Source: an uncultured Desulfuromonas sp.
GTDB taxonomy: Bacteria; Desulfobacterota; Desulfuromonadia; Desulfuromonadales; Trichloromonadaceae
NCBI GenBank assembly: GCA_937982495.1
Contig: CALJLX010000344.1
Coordinates: 1 to 13,542, forward strand
Direction of reading: 5' to 3'
DNA length: 13,542 nt
The notes beneath the pieces were generated by a model. The model saw nothing but the letters and a program-made list of their open reading frames with translations, was not told the DNA's origin and did no database searches. This document shows, piece after piece, positions 1 through 6,740 of this stretch. The translations under genes and the position numbers were made by a program. Within the stretch, counting starts at the first letter, position 1, and every line of letters starts with the position of its first letter.

Positions 1-2
1 TC

Positions 3-419
3 GTCTTTCAGGATTTCAAGCTGCTCAATACCCGCACGGTTTTCGAAAATGTCGCTTTTCCCCTGGAGGTGCAGGGGCGTAAGCGTATGGAAGTGGGAAA
101 GAAGGTCTTCCAGACCTTGAAACTGGTGGGTCTGGAGCATAAACTGAACCGGCTGCCGCTGGAACTTTCCGGCGGCGAGCAGCAGCGGGTGGCGGTGGCC
201 CGGGCCCTGGTGATCGACCCCCTGGTGCTGATCGCCGACGAACCGACGGGCAATCTCGATCCCGATGTGACCCTGGAAATCATGGAACTGTTCAAGGGGG
301 CCAATGCCCGGGGGTCGACGGTGCTCTTGGCGACCCACGACCGGGAGATGATCCGCCGCTTTCCCCGGCGGGTGCTGGCCCTGGAGCATGGGCGACTGAT
401 CGAGGATCGCCCGGCCTGA
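3..419 (+). CDS. ftsE: Cell-division ABC transporter ATPase FtsE (5' end missing)
   Basis: This is the ATPase of the FtsEX complex, which sits at the inner face of the membrane at the division site and couples ATP hydrolysis to periplasmic peptidoglycan hydrolase activation. The frame is open from the window edge, so the start and the Walker A loop lie upstream. The family is about 220 residues, so roughly 80 N-terminal residues are missing. In the 138 visible residues the order is: Q-loop VFQDFKLL at the very start, ABC signature LSGGEQQRVAVARA (55-68), Walker B LVLIADE (74-80) with D-loop PTGNLD, and H-loop ATHD (110-113). A related ABC family such as LolD would share these motifs. The downstream FtsX, 23 nt away, decides for FtsE. 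Confidence 0.95.
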   Translation, partial: VFQDFKLLNTRTVFENVAFPLEVQGRKRMEVGKKVFQTLKLVGLEHKLNRLPLELSGGEQQRVAVARALVIDPLVLIADEPTGNLDPDVTLEIMELFKGANARGSTVLLATHDREMIRRFPRRVLALEHGRLIEDRPA

Positions 420-442
420 GACGAGCGAATAAAGGATAACGA

Positions 443-1336
443 GTGGAACGCGTGATCTATTTTTTTCTGCGGGCCTTGCGCAACATGCGCCAGTGCCCGT
501 TGCTTTGTGGGGTGGCGGTGGGCACGGCGGCGGTGGCCCTGACCATCATCGCCTTTTTCGCCCTGGTGGTCATCAACGTGCAGCAGCTGACCGCCCATAT
601 CGGCGAGCGGGTGGAAATCGTCGCCTACCTCGACCTCCTGCCCGAGGCGGGAGCGCTCAAGGCGTTGCGCGGTCGGGTCGAGGCCTTGCCCGAGGTCGCC
701 GCCGTCGGCTACACCTCCCGGGAAGAGGCCATGACCCTCTTCAAAAAACGGCTGGGCCGGGATGCGGATCTGCTGGAGGGGGTCGGTCCCGAAATTCTGC
801 CGGCATCGCTCTCCATCACCCTCAAACCCGATTTCCGCACCCCCGCCGAAGTCGAGCGGGTCGTGGACACCCTGCGCAAGGATCTTGGTCTCGATGAGGT
901 GCGTTTCGGCCGCGAATGGCTGGAAAAGTTCGAGGCTTTCGTCACTTTGCTCAAACTGGGGGGGGCGGTGATCGGCGGTTTTCTCCTTTTTGCCGCCCTG
1001 TTCATCGTTTCGAATACCATTCGCCTGACCCAGTATGCCCGTCGCGACGAACTGGAAGTGATGGGTCTGGTCGGGGCGACGAGCATGTTCATCAAAGCCC
1101 CCTTTCTCATCGAGGGGGCCTTGCAGGGACTGCTCGGCGGCCTGATCGCCGTCGGCCTCGCCTTCGCCGTTTTCCGCTATTTTCTGCACGAGGCCCTGGC
1201 TTCCCTGCTCCTCGCCTCGGCCAGCGGTTCCATCGTCTTTCTCCCCCTGGGGTTGCAGCTGCTGTTGGTCTCCGCCGGAGTCTTCCTCGGTTTTTTCGGC
1301 AGTATCATGTCTTTGCGTAAACTGGTGCGGATTTGA
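443..1336 (+). CDS. ftsX: Cell-division protein FtsX (permease-like subunit)
   Basis: FtsX is the membrane partner of FtsE. It relays conformational change to periplasmic amidase activators and has no known transport substrate. The 297-residue product has the expected layout: cytoplasmic N-terminus, TM1 about 22-45, a periplasmic domain about 46-170, then three TM segments near 172-192, 223-247 and 263-287. The conserved stretch NTIRLTQYARRDELEVM (191-207) followed by GLVGAT and PFLIEG is typical of FtsX. The start is GTG, with an AAAGGA ribosome site at 431-436. Its last codons overlap the start of the EnvC-type gene, which fits the known FtsX-EnvC partnership in enterobacteria. Confidence 0.96.
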   Translation: MERVIYFFLRALRNMRQCPLLCGVAVGTAAVALTIIAFFALVVINVQQLTAHIGERVEIVAYLDLLPEAGALKALRGRVEALPEVAAVGYTSREEAMTLFKKRLGRDADLLEGVGPEILPASLSITLKPDFRTPAEVERVVDTLRKDLGLDEVRFGREWLEKFEAFVTLLKLGGAVIGGFLLFAALFIVSNTIRLTQYARRDELEVMGLVGATSMFIKAPFLIEGALQGLLGGLIAVGLAFAVFRYFLHEALASLLLASASGSIVFLPLGLQLLLVSAGVFLGFFGSIMSLRKLVRI

Positions 1337-2523
1337 AGTCACGGATCGGTTTTTTTCTTGTTCCGCTTTTCTGTGCGCTGCTGGTTTACCCCTCGGGGGA
1401 GAGTCTGGCCGCCGACAAGAAGGCCGACGAAACCCGGCAGTCTCTCAAGGAGATCGAGCAACGTCTTTCCCAGGCGAGCAAATCCCTCTCGAAGAAGGAA
1501 AAAGAGGAGAAGTCCCTGGGGAAGGATCTGAAGACGGTGGAGAGCGAACTGGCGCGCCTGCAACAAAACATGGCGAACCAGGATAAGCGTCTTGTTTCCC
1601 TCAAGGAGGAACTGGCCGCGGCCGAAGGGGAGAGCATTCGCCGGAAAGAGGCGGCCGAGTCGTTGCGGGGACAAGTGGAGCAGCGCCTGGTGACCCTCTA
1701 CAAGGACGGAGACATGGGCTTGCTGCGGACCCTGATGCTGGCGCGGAGTCCGGCGCGTATGGCCGAGGATTACGAATTTTTCGGGCGCATCGTTCGCCGG
1801 GACCGGGAACTTCTCGACGGTTACCGCCGGCGCCTGGAGGAGCTGAGTGCTGTTCGCGAGCGGCTCGCGGGCCTGCAAGCCGAGCAGGAAGAGCTGGTGG
1901 CGCAGGGACGGCGTGATCGGGAATCCCTGAAGAAGGCGGCCGATCTGAAGAAACGGCTGCTGGCCAAGGTCAAGACCGACAAGGGCAAGCTCGCCGGTGA
2001 GGTTGCCGCGCTCAAGGAGCGGGCCGCGCGGCTGTCGAGCCTGGTCAAAAAACTTGAATCGACCAAGCCCCGGGCGTATACTCCCAAACCTTCCGCGCAG
2101 GATCCCAAAACCCCTCTGGCCAACCCCTTCGGCCGGCAGAAGGGACGGCTCTCCTGGCCGGTCAGCGGCAAGGTCAAGGTGCCCTTCGGGACCGGGCGCC
2201 ACGCCGATCTGGGAACCCTGTACGAAAGCCACGGTATCGAAATCAGCGCCTCTCCGCAACAGCCGGTGACCGCCGTCTGGTCCGGTCGGGTTGCTTTCGC
2301 CAGTGAGTTCAAGGGCTACGGCAATCTTCTCATCCTCGACCACGGCGACAGCTACTATACCCTTTACGCCCAGGCTTCGCGCCTGGCGAAACGCATCGGC
2401 GAAACGGTCGGCCAGGGGGAAACGGTAGCCTATGCGGGCTTCGAGGGGAGCGATACGGTATACTTTGAAATCAGACATCGCGGGACGCCGCTCAACCCGG
2501 CGTCCTGGCTTAAACCTCGTTGA
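1333..2523 (+). CDS. envC: EnvC-type murein hydrolase activator with degenerate LytM/M23 domain
   Basis: This is a periplasmic protein expected to be recruited by FtsX and to activate septal N-acetylmuramyl-L-alanine amidases. Residues 1-27 form a signal peptide ending SLAA. Residues about 30-245 are charged, heptad-like coiled coil, then a linker, then a LytM domain at about 272-396. The zinc site is lost: the HxGxD motif reads SHGIE (S299, E303), the catalytic YAH motif reads YAQ (Q347), and the HLHFE motif reads TVYFE (T375, Y377). Only H337 of the usual histidines remains. That is the hallmark of a non-enzymatic EnvC-like activator. The start is TTG within TTGA, overlapping the ftsX stop by 4 nt. 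No good Shine-Dalgarno is visible, so translation is probably coupled to ftsX. No later start keeps the signal peptide. Confidence 0.93.
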   Translation: MKSRIGFFLVPLFCALLVYPSGESLAADKKADETRQSLKEIEQRLSQASKSLSKKEKEEKSLGKDLKTVESELARLQQNMANQDKRLVSLKEELAAAEGESIRRKEAAESLRGQVEQRLVTLYKDGDMGLLRTLMLARSPARMAEDYEFFGRIVRRDRELLDGYRRRLEELSAVRERLAGLQAEQEELVAQGRRDRESLKKAADLKKRLLAKVKTDKGKLAGEVAALKERAARLSSLVKKLESTKPRAYTPKPSAQDPKTPLANPFGRQKGRLSWPVSGKVKVPFGTGRHADLGTLYESHGIEISASPQQPVTAVWSGRVAFASEFKGYGNLLILDHGDSYYTLYAQASRLAKRIGETVGQGETVAYAGFEGSDTVYFEIRHRGTPLNPASWLKPR

Positions 2524-2536
2524 GGTCGCATCGCCC

Positions 2537-2542
2537 GGAGGA
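2537..2542 (+). promoter_or_regulatory. Ribosome binding site fixing the ctpA start
   Basis: GGAGGA lies 7 nt before ATG 2550. It selects that ATG over the in-frame TTG at 2520, which would overlap the envC stop and add 10 residues ahead of the signal sequence. Confidence 0.8.
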
Positions 2543-2549
2543 TTCATCC

Positions 2550-3866
2550 ATGTTCAAACGCCGCTGGTTGCGCTTGTTGGTTCTGTTGGCCGGTCTTCCC
2601 CTCGGTTGGCTGGCGGTTGCCCAGCTGACCCGGCCGCTTGCCGCCGAGGCCAAGTCCCAGTATGAGGATATCCGCCTCTTTTCCGACGTCCTGGCGCTGG
2701 TGCGCAAAAGCTACGTCGAAGAAGTGCCCATGCAGGAACTCATCTACGGGGCCATCGACGGCATGCTTGCCGCCCTCGACCCCCATTCCTCCTTCATGCC
2801 TCCCGACGTCTACAAAGAGATGAAGGATGACACGCGCGGCGAATTCGGCGGCATCGGCATCGAAATCACCATCAAGGACGGTGTCCTTACCGTCGTTTCC
2901 CCCATCGAGGATACTCCGGCCTACCGGGCGGGGCTGCAGGCGGGGGATCAGATCGTCAAGATCGGCGACGGCTTTACCAAGGACATGAGCGTCATGGACG
3001 CGGTCAAGCTCATGCGCGGTCCCAAGGGGAGCCCGATCCGCATCACCATCTTCCGCGAAGCCTTCGAAAAACCGAAGGAATTCGAGCTCAAGCGGGAAAT
3101 CATCAAGATCCGCAGCGTCAAGGCCCGGACCCTGGAGGACGGCTACGGCTATGTGCGCCTGGCCCAGTTCCAGGAGCGTACCGACGAGGAACTGGCCAAG
3201 GCGCTCAAGGATGTGCGCAAGGAAAACGGCGGACGCCTGGACGGATTGATTCTCGATCTGCGCAACAACCCCGGCGGCTTGCTGGAGCAGGCGGTGAAAG
3301 TGACCGATCTCTTCCTCGGCAAGGGACTGATCGTCTACACCGATGGCCGCGAGGAAGGCAGCCGCATGGAATTTCACGCCCGGCCGGGAACGGAGGAAGA
3401 GGATTTCCCCCTGGTGGTGCTGATCAACAGCGGCAGCGCCAGTGCCTCGGAGATCGTCGCCGGGGCTCTCCAGGACCATGACCGGGCTCTGGTCCTGGGC
3501 ACTCAGAGCTTCGGCAAGGGCTCGGTGCAGACGGTGATCCCCTTGAGCGACGACTCCGGGCTGCGTCTGACCACGGCCCGTTACTACACCCCGAACGGCA
3601 CCTCCATTCAGGCGCGGGGCATCACCCCGGATATCGTCGCGGCCCCCGCCGAGCTGAAAAAGGTGGTGGACGGCGAAGCTTTCCGGGAGAAGGACCTGAG
3701 CAACCATTTCGACACCGAACCCCTCGAAGCCCAGCCGAAGGATGACGAAACGGCTCGGAAGTTCGACCTGAAGTCGGCGGATCGGGACGATTATCAGCTG
3801 ATGCGCGCCCTCGACCTGCTCAAGGGCTGGCGCGTCTTCAAGGACCTCAACGCCCCCGCCGCCTGA
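2550..3866 (+). CDS. ctpA: Carboxy-terminal processing protease CtpA (S41 family)
   Basis: This is a periplasmic serine protease that cleaves near protein C-termini; family members regulate peptidoglycan hydrolases. The product has 438 residues from ATG 2550. A positively charged N-terminus and hydrophobic segment (about 4-25) export it or anchor it. A PDZ domain covers about 100-180 (GGIGIEI, AGLQAGDQIVKIG). The S41 catalytic core covers about 190-380. The motif SGSASASEIVAGALQD supplies serine S298 and TQSFGKGSVQ supplies lysine K323. Their 25-residue separation matches the Ser-Lys dyad of Tsp and the D1-processing proteases. ARGITPDI lies near the end of the core. The gene is 26 nt after envC, and the envC-ctpA-yibQ order recurs in Proteobacteria. 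A terminator follows at 3892-3917. Confidence 0.96.
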   Translation: MFKRRWLRLLVLLAGLPLGWLAVAQLTRPLAAEAKSQYEDIRLFSDVLALVRKSYVEEVPMQELIYGAIDGMLAALDPHSSFMPPDVYKEMKDDTRGEFGGIGIEITIKDGVLTVVSPIEDTPAYRAGLQAGDQIVKIGDGFTKDMSVMDAVKLMRGPKGSPIRITIFREAFEKPKEFELKREIIKIRSVKARTLEDGYGYVRLAQFQERTDEELAKALKDVRKENGGRLDGLILDLRNNPGGLLEQAVKVTDLFLGKGLIVYTDGREEGSRMEFHARPGTEEEDFPLVVLINSGSASASEIVAGALQDHDRALVLGTQSFGKGSVQTVIPLSDDSGLRLTTARYYTPNGTSIQARGITPDIVAAPAELKKVVDGEAFREKDLSNHFDTEPLEAQPKDDETARKFDLKSADRDDYQLMRALDLLKGWRVFKDLNAPAA

Positions 3867-3891
3867 TCGACGGGATACTACGACTCACGAC

Positions 3892-3917
3892 GGGGGGAGG
3901 ATATCCCCCCTTTTTTT
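3892..3917 (+). terminator. Rho-independent terminator after ctpA
   Basis: GGGGGGA (3892-3898) pairs perfectly with TCCCCCC (3904-3910) around the 5-nt loop GGATA, followed by seven T residues (3911-3917). It should end the ftsEX-envC-ctpA transcript. It lies only 13 nt before the next start codon, so it could also act as an attenuator for that gene. There is no A-run on the other side, so it is not bidirectional. Confidence 0.85.
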
Positions 3918-3930
3918 CTGGTTCCGTCCC

Positions 3931-5214
3931 GTGCCTCCTCGAAAAAACAAACGCCGCGCCAAGCGACCCTCCGTTAAAAAGTCCTCCAACCGTCAGTTGC
4001 GCCTGCTCTTGGCCGCGCTGGGGGTGGTGGGCTTTCTCCTGATCAGCTTGATCCTGCTGACCTATATGCGGCAACAAGCCCGGCTCGTCCCCCCCGAAAC
4101 GCCGCCGCCAGTGCCGCCGGTGATCGAAAAACGGCCGACCCCGGTCGTGCCGGAGCTGTCCCGGCCGCTGCCGGACCCCGAGGGATTACGTCGCCTGCTG
4201 CAGCAATCCCTGATCCGGGGCGGCTACGCCGATGCGGGCCTGGCGATCGAGCAGGACCACGGGGTCACGACCTATGGGCTCGATGTTCCTTTCCCGGCGG
4301 CGGCGGAGCTGGATGCGCTGTTCGACCCCTTGCGTCGAGAGGCACCGGAGGTGCGGCTGGAAACGGGCAGTGCCCCCGGTTCGCTGCTGGTACTCCTGGG
4401 GGATCGGGTGGTCGCGCGGCTGCGGTTTCAGCCGCCCCGCATCGTACCCATCCCCCCTCCGCCGATCAAGCTCCCGCCGGTTCCGGAGGTCTCGCCACGG
4501 CCGGTGCTGCCGCCGCCGACCTCCCTGACGCCGCCTCCTCCGGGGAGCGGCGGCCGGGTGGCGATCGTCATGGACGATCTCGGTCGGGATCTGGCCTCGG
4601 CCAGGGAACTGCTCGCTATCGATCTGGGGGTGACCTTCGCCATCATTCCCCAGAACGAGGCGGCGCCGCAGGTGGCGACCCTGGCTCATGAACGCGGCCG
4701 CGAGGTGATGATCCATATGCCCATGGAGCCTCAGGGCTATCCCCGCGCCAACCCCGGCGCCGATGCCCTGTTGTTGAACCGCTCCGATGAGGAAATCCGC
4801 GCTTTGGTGCGCGGTTACCGGCAACGGGTGCCCTATGCGGCGGGGGGGAACAACCACATGGGCTCGCGTTTTACCGAGAGCCGGGAAAAGATGGCGGTGG
4901 TGCTGGAGGAGTTGCGCCGGGCGGGATTGTTTTTCGTGGACAGCCGCACCAGTAATCGTTCGGTGGCTTTCGAGACGGCGCGGGAGTTGGGGGTGGCGAC
5001 GGCGCGGCGGGATATCTTTCTCGACAATGTCCGCTCGGTTTCGGCGATCCGTGGGGAGATTCGCCGCATGGCGCGCATGGCGGCGAAAAACGGAGAGACG
5101 CTGGCGATCTGCCATCCCTATCCGGAAACCTTCGCGGCCCTGCGGGCGGAGGAAGGCTATCTGCGCGCCCAGGGGATCAGCGTGGTGCCCGCCTCCCGCC
5201 TGCTGGTCCGCTAA
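3931..5214 (+). CDS. YibQ-type divergent polysaccharide deacetylase (DUF610 family)
   Basis: This 427-residue protein has a very basic N-terminus, one TM helix at about 23-46, a proline-rich stretch (52-83), a small domain (about 84-168), a second proline-rich linker (168-205) and a divergent polysaccharide deacetylase domain (208-425). Conserved marks are VMDD (D215, D216), HMPMEP (H262), NNHMGS (307-312), VDSRTS (336-341), RDIFLDN (360-366) and CHPYPE (H395). These fit the NodB-like fold with metal-binding Asp and His. The substrate is unknown; the envelope location and neighbours suggest a cell-wall glycan. In E. coli yibQ also lies next to envC. The start is GTG with no Shine-Dalgarno right after the terminator, so the exact N-terminus is uncertain, but the basic-TM start fits a membrane anchor. 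Confidence 0.88.
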   Translation: MPPRKNKRRAKRPSVKKSSNRQLRLLLAALGVVGFLLISLILLTYMRQQARLVPPETPPPVPPVIEKRPTPVVPELSRPLPDPEGLRRLLQQSLIRGGYADAGLAIEQDHGVTTYGLDVPFPAAAELDALFDPLRREAPEVRLETGSAPGSLLVLLGDRVVARLRFQPPRIVPIPPPPIKLPPVPEVSPRPVLPPPTSLTPPPPGSGGRVAIVMDDLGRDLASARELLAIDLGVTFAIIPQNEAAPQVATLAHERGREVMIHMPMEPQGYPRANPGADALLLNRSDEEIRALVRGYRQRVPYAAGGNNHMGSRFTESREKMAVVLEELRRAGLFFVDSRTSNRSVAFETARELGVATARRDIFLDNVRSVSAIRGEIRRMARMAAKNGETLAICHPYPETFAALRAEEGYLRAQGISVVPASRLLVR

Positions 5215-5240
5215 ACGTCGGACAGCGATTTTTCCGCCGA

Positions 5241-6647
5241 TCAGTCCCGGGGGAGTTGCGCGGCGATGCGCTCGGCTGTTTGCCGGAACTCACGGTACTG
5301 TTCGTCGTAGAGAATCCCTTCGGAGAAATCGGAGCTGACCCGGCGGATCAGCAGAAAACCGTCGGTGAGGCGGTTTTCGGTGTCGAGCAGGGCGGCGTTG
5401 CGCAGCAGGGGGGTCCAGAGGGGCAGTCCTTCCTGGGGGGCGCCGGTTAGCTCGGGCAGGTCGATGACCTTGTGGGAAACCTCCAGGCCCTCGTCGTCGA
5501 AACGGTAGAAGGAGAGCTGCTGCTGGTAGAAGCCCCGGCTGTTGGGGGCGCGGCGCAGGGCGAAGAAGGAGCGTTGCGCCGACTCGCGAAAGAGTTCGCG
5601 CAAGGGGTCCTGATTTTCGATCTGGCGCCGGGAGCGATAGAAATAGGGAAAGACGAGGCCGGCGAAGCAGTCCTCTTCGAGTAGTCCGGCCCGTTCGGCC
5701 ATGGGATTTTCCCAGTAATAACCGGCATGAAGGCTGCCGTCGGCGGCGTCGAGGGGTTTGCCGCAGAGCAGGCATTCGCTGCTCAGGTGGGCGCGACGGG
5801 CGCTGAAGGATTCGTCCCGGGCATGGGCCTGACGGCCCAGTTCTTCGGCGAAGAGGTCGAGACGGCGCGGCTGGGCCTCCAGGGTGTCCAGGTAGATCTG
5901 CCGGGCCAGGTGGGAAAACTGCACATGGACCTCGGTGGCGCGGCCGTGGGTGATAACCGGGTAGATCTTTCCCTCGGGGTTGGTGTTGAGGGATTCGACC
6001 TTGGGACTCTTGGCGATATAGCCTTCCAGGCAGCGGTAGCCGCGATTGATGGCGTAGGCCTTGAGCAACTGGTAGGGGTCGCGGAAGGGCCCGTCGTAGT
6101 GGATGCGCTGGTCGACCAGGCAGGGGAGGACGCGTAGCGTCCGTCGGGCAAGCCCGTGCCGGTCGAAGAATTCGTAGAGATGCTTGCAGTTTTCCAGTGA
6201 GGGGGCATCCTTCACCGGCACCACCACCCGGTCGGCGGCGAACAGGGCATTCTGGGTGAAGATGTCCATGTCGGGGCGGGTGTCGATGATGATCACCCCG
6301 GAAAGTTTCGACTCGGCGAGGATCCGGGCGAGGCGAGCGGGGTTGGTCAAGTGGTCGCGCAGTTGTGCCAGTTCGCCGCTGGAAGGCACGAACTGCACCC
6401 CGTATTCCCCCATCTCGACCACCTCATCGATCCGTTTCTCCACCAGCATCTGCAGCACGTTGCCGGCGTGGGGAGCGCGGCCGATGCGGAACATGCGGTC
6501 CACCGAGAAGTGGTTGTCGAAACTGAAGAGGGTGACGGGCAGGTCTTCGTTGATGGCTTTGAGATAGATGGCCAGATTGGTGGCCAGGGTGGTCTTGCCG
6601 ACCCCGCCCTTTTCGCTGGAGATGGTCAGTACATAAGGTCGGGACAT
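5241..6647 (-). CDS. ParA/MinD-like P-loop ATPase with unassigned C-terminal domain
   Basis: The product has 468 residues from ATG (complement of 6645-6647), preceded by a GGAAGGAAG ribosome site. The N-terminal half (1 to about 260) is a ParA/MinD-type ATPase: deviant Walker A KGGVGKTT (13-20) with signature lysine K13 and P-loop lysine K18, a Walker B-like GVIIIDTRPDMD (117-128) with D122, and VVVPVKDAPS (141-150). The stretch around KSPKVESLNTNP (213-224) is also ParA-like. The C-terminal half (about 280-468) is not one I recognise. It carries a CxxCGKP knuckle (C292, C295) plus H307 and C327, possibly a zinc site, and is rich in aromatic and Arg/Glu residues. No parB or parS partner lies nearby, so a plasmid or chromosome partition role is not supported. 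Cargo positioning or regulation are alternatives. The gene is monocistronic here, converging on the yibQ-like gene with a 26-nt gap and divergent from xseA. Confidence 0.85.
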   Translation of the reverse strand: MSRPYVLTISSEKGGVGKTTLATNLAIYLKAINEDLPVTLFSFDNHFSVDRMFRIGRAPHAGNVLQMLVEKRIDEVVEMGEYGVQFVPSSGELAQLRDHLTNPARLARILAESKLSGVIIIDTRPDMDIFTQNALFAADRVVVPVKDAPSLENCKHLYEFFDRHGLARRTLRVLPCLVDQRIHYDGPFRDPYQLLKAYAINRGYRCLEGYIAKSPKVESLNTNPEGKIYPVITHGRATEVHVQFSHLARQIYLDTLEAQPRRLDLFAEELGRQAHARDESFSARRAHLSSECLLCGKPLDAADGSLHAGYYWENPMAERAGLLEEDCFAGLVFPYFYRSRRQIENQDPLRELFRESAQRSFFALRRAPNSRGFYQQQLSFYRFDDEGLEVSHKVIDLPELTGAPQEGLPLWTPLLRNAALLDTENRLTDGFLLIRRVSSDFSEGILYDEQYREFRQTAERIAAQLPRD

Positions 6648-6678
6648 GGGACTTCCTTCCGCGGGTCGATAGGTAGGG

Positions 6679-6688
6679 CCTATATAGG
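6679..6688. repeat. 10-bp palindrome CCTATATAGG over the -10 box
   Basis: This is a perfect inverted repeat of the form CC(A/T)6GG. It coincides with the -10 element of the minus-strand promoter and is flanked by a second short inverted repeat, ATAGG-N5-CCTAT (6669-6683). It is a candidate operator. Confidence 0.45.
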
Positions 6689-6709
6689 GCAGGCAGGCGT
6701 AAAAGTCAA
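6681..6709 (-). promoter_or_regulatory. Sigma-70 type promoter for the ParA-like gene
   Basis: Read on the minus strand, TTGACT (6709-6704) is followed by a 17-nt spacer and TATATA (6686-6681). This is close to consensus at the preferred spacing. Transcription would start near 6674, giving a leader of about 27 nt before the ATG at 6647. The -10 box lies inside the palindrome CCTATATAGG. Confidence 0.6.
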
Positions 6710-6719
6710 TCTTAAACCC

Positions 6720-6729
6720 CCATATATGG
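6720..6729. repeat. 10-bp palindrome CCATATATGG upstream of xseA
   Basis: This is a second perfect CC(A/T)6GG palindrome. Its centre is 41 bp from the first, about four helical turns, and it lies 11 nt before the xseA ATG. It is a candidate operator or part of the xseA promoter. Confidence 0.4.
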
Positions 6730-6740
6730 TGGTATTCACA

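Noticed and set aside
1366..1377. Lipobox at Cys14 of the EnvC-type signal peptide
   Set aside because: Phe13 occupies the position before the cysteine, where a small residue is required. A standard signal peptidase site after SLAA fits better.
2459..2464. TATACT as an internal promoter before ctpA
   Set aside because: No -35 element is found 16-18 nt upstream, and it lies in conserved envC coding sequence.
5215..5240. Possible bidirectional terminator between the convergent yibQ-like and ParA-like genes
   Set aside because: Only 4-bp stems with mismatches can be drawn, and the T run lies inside the loop rather than after a stem.
6726..6740. Upstream in-frame ATG for xseA
   Set aside because: It has no ribosome site, lies inside the palindrome and adds five residues that I do not recognise as part of the family start. 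ATG 6741 has GGTGG at suitable spacing.
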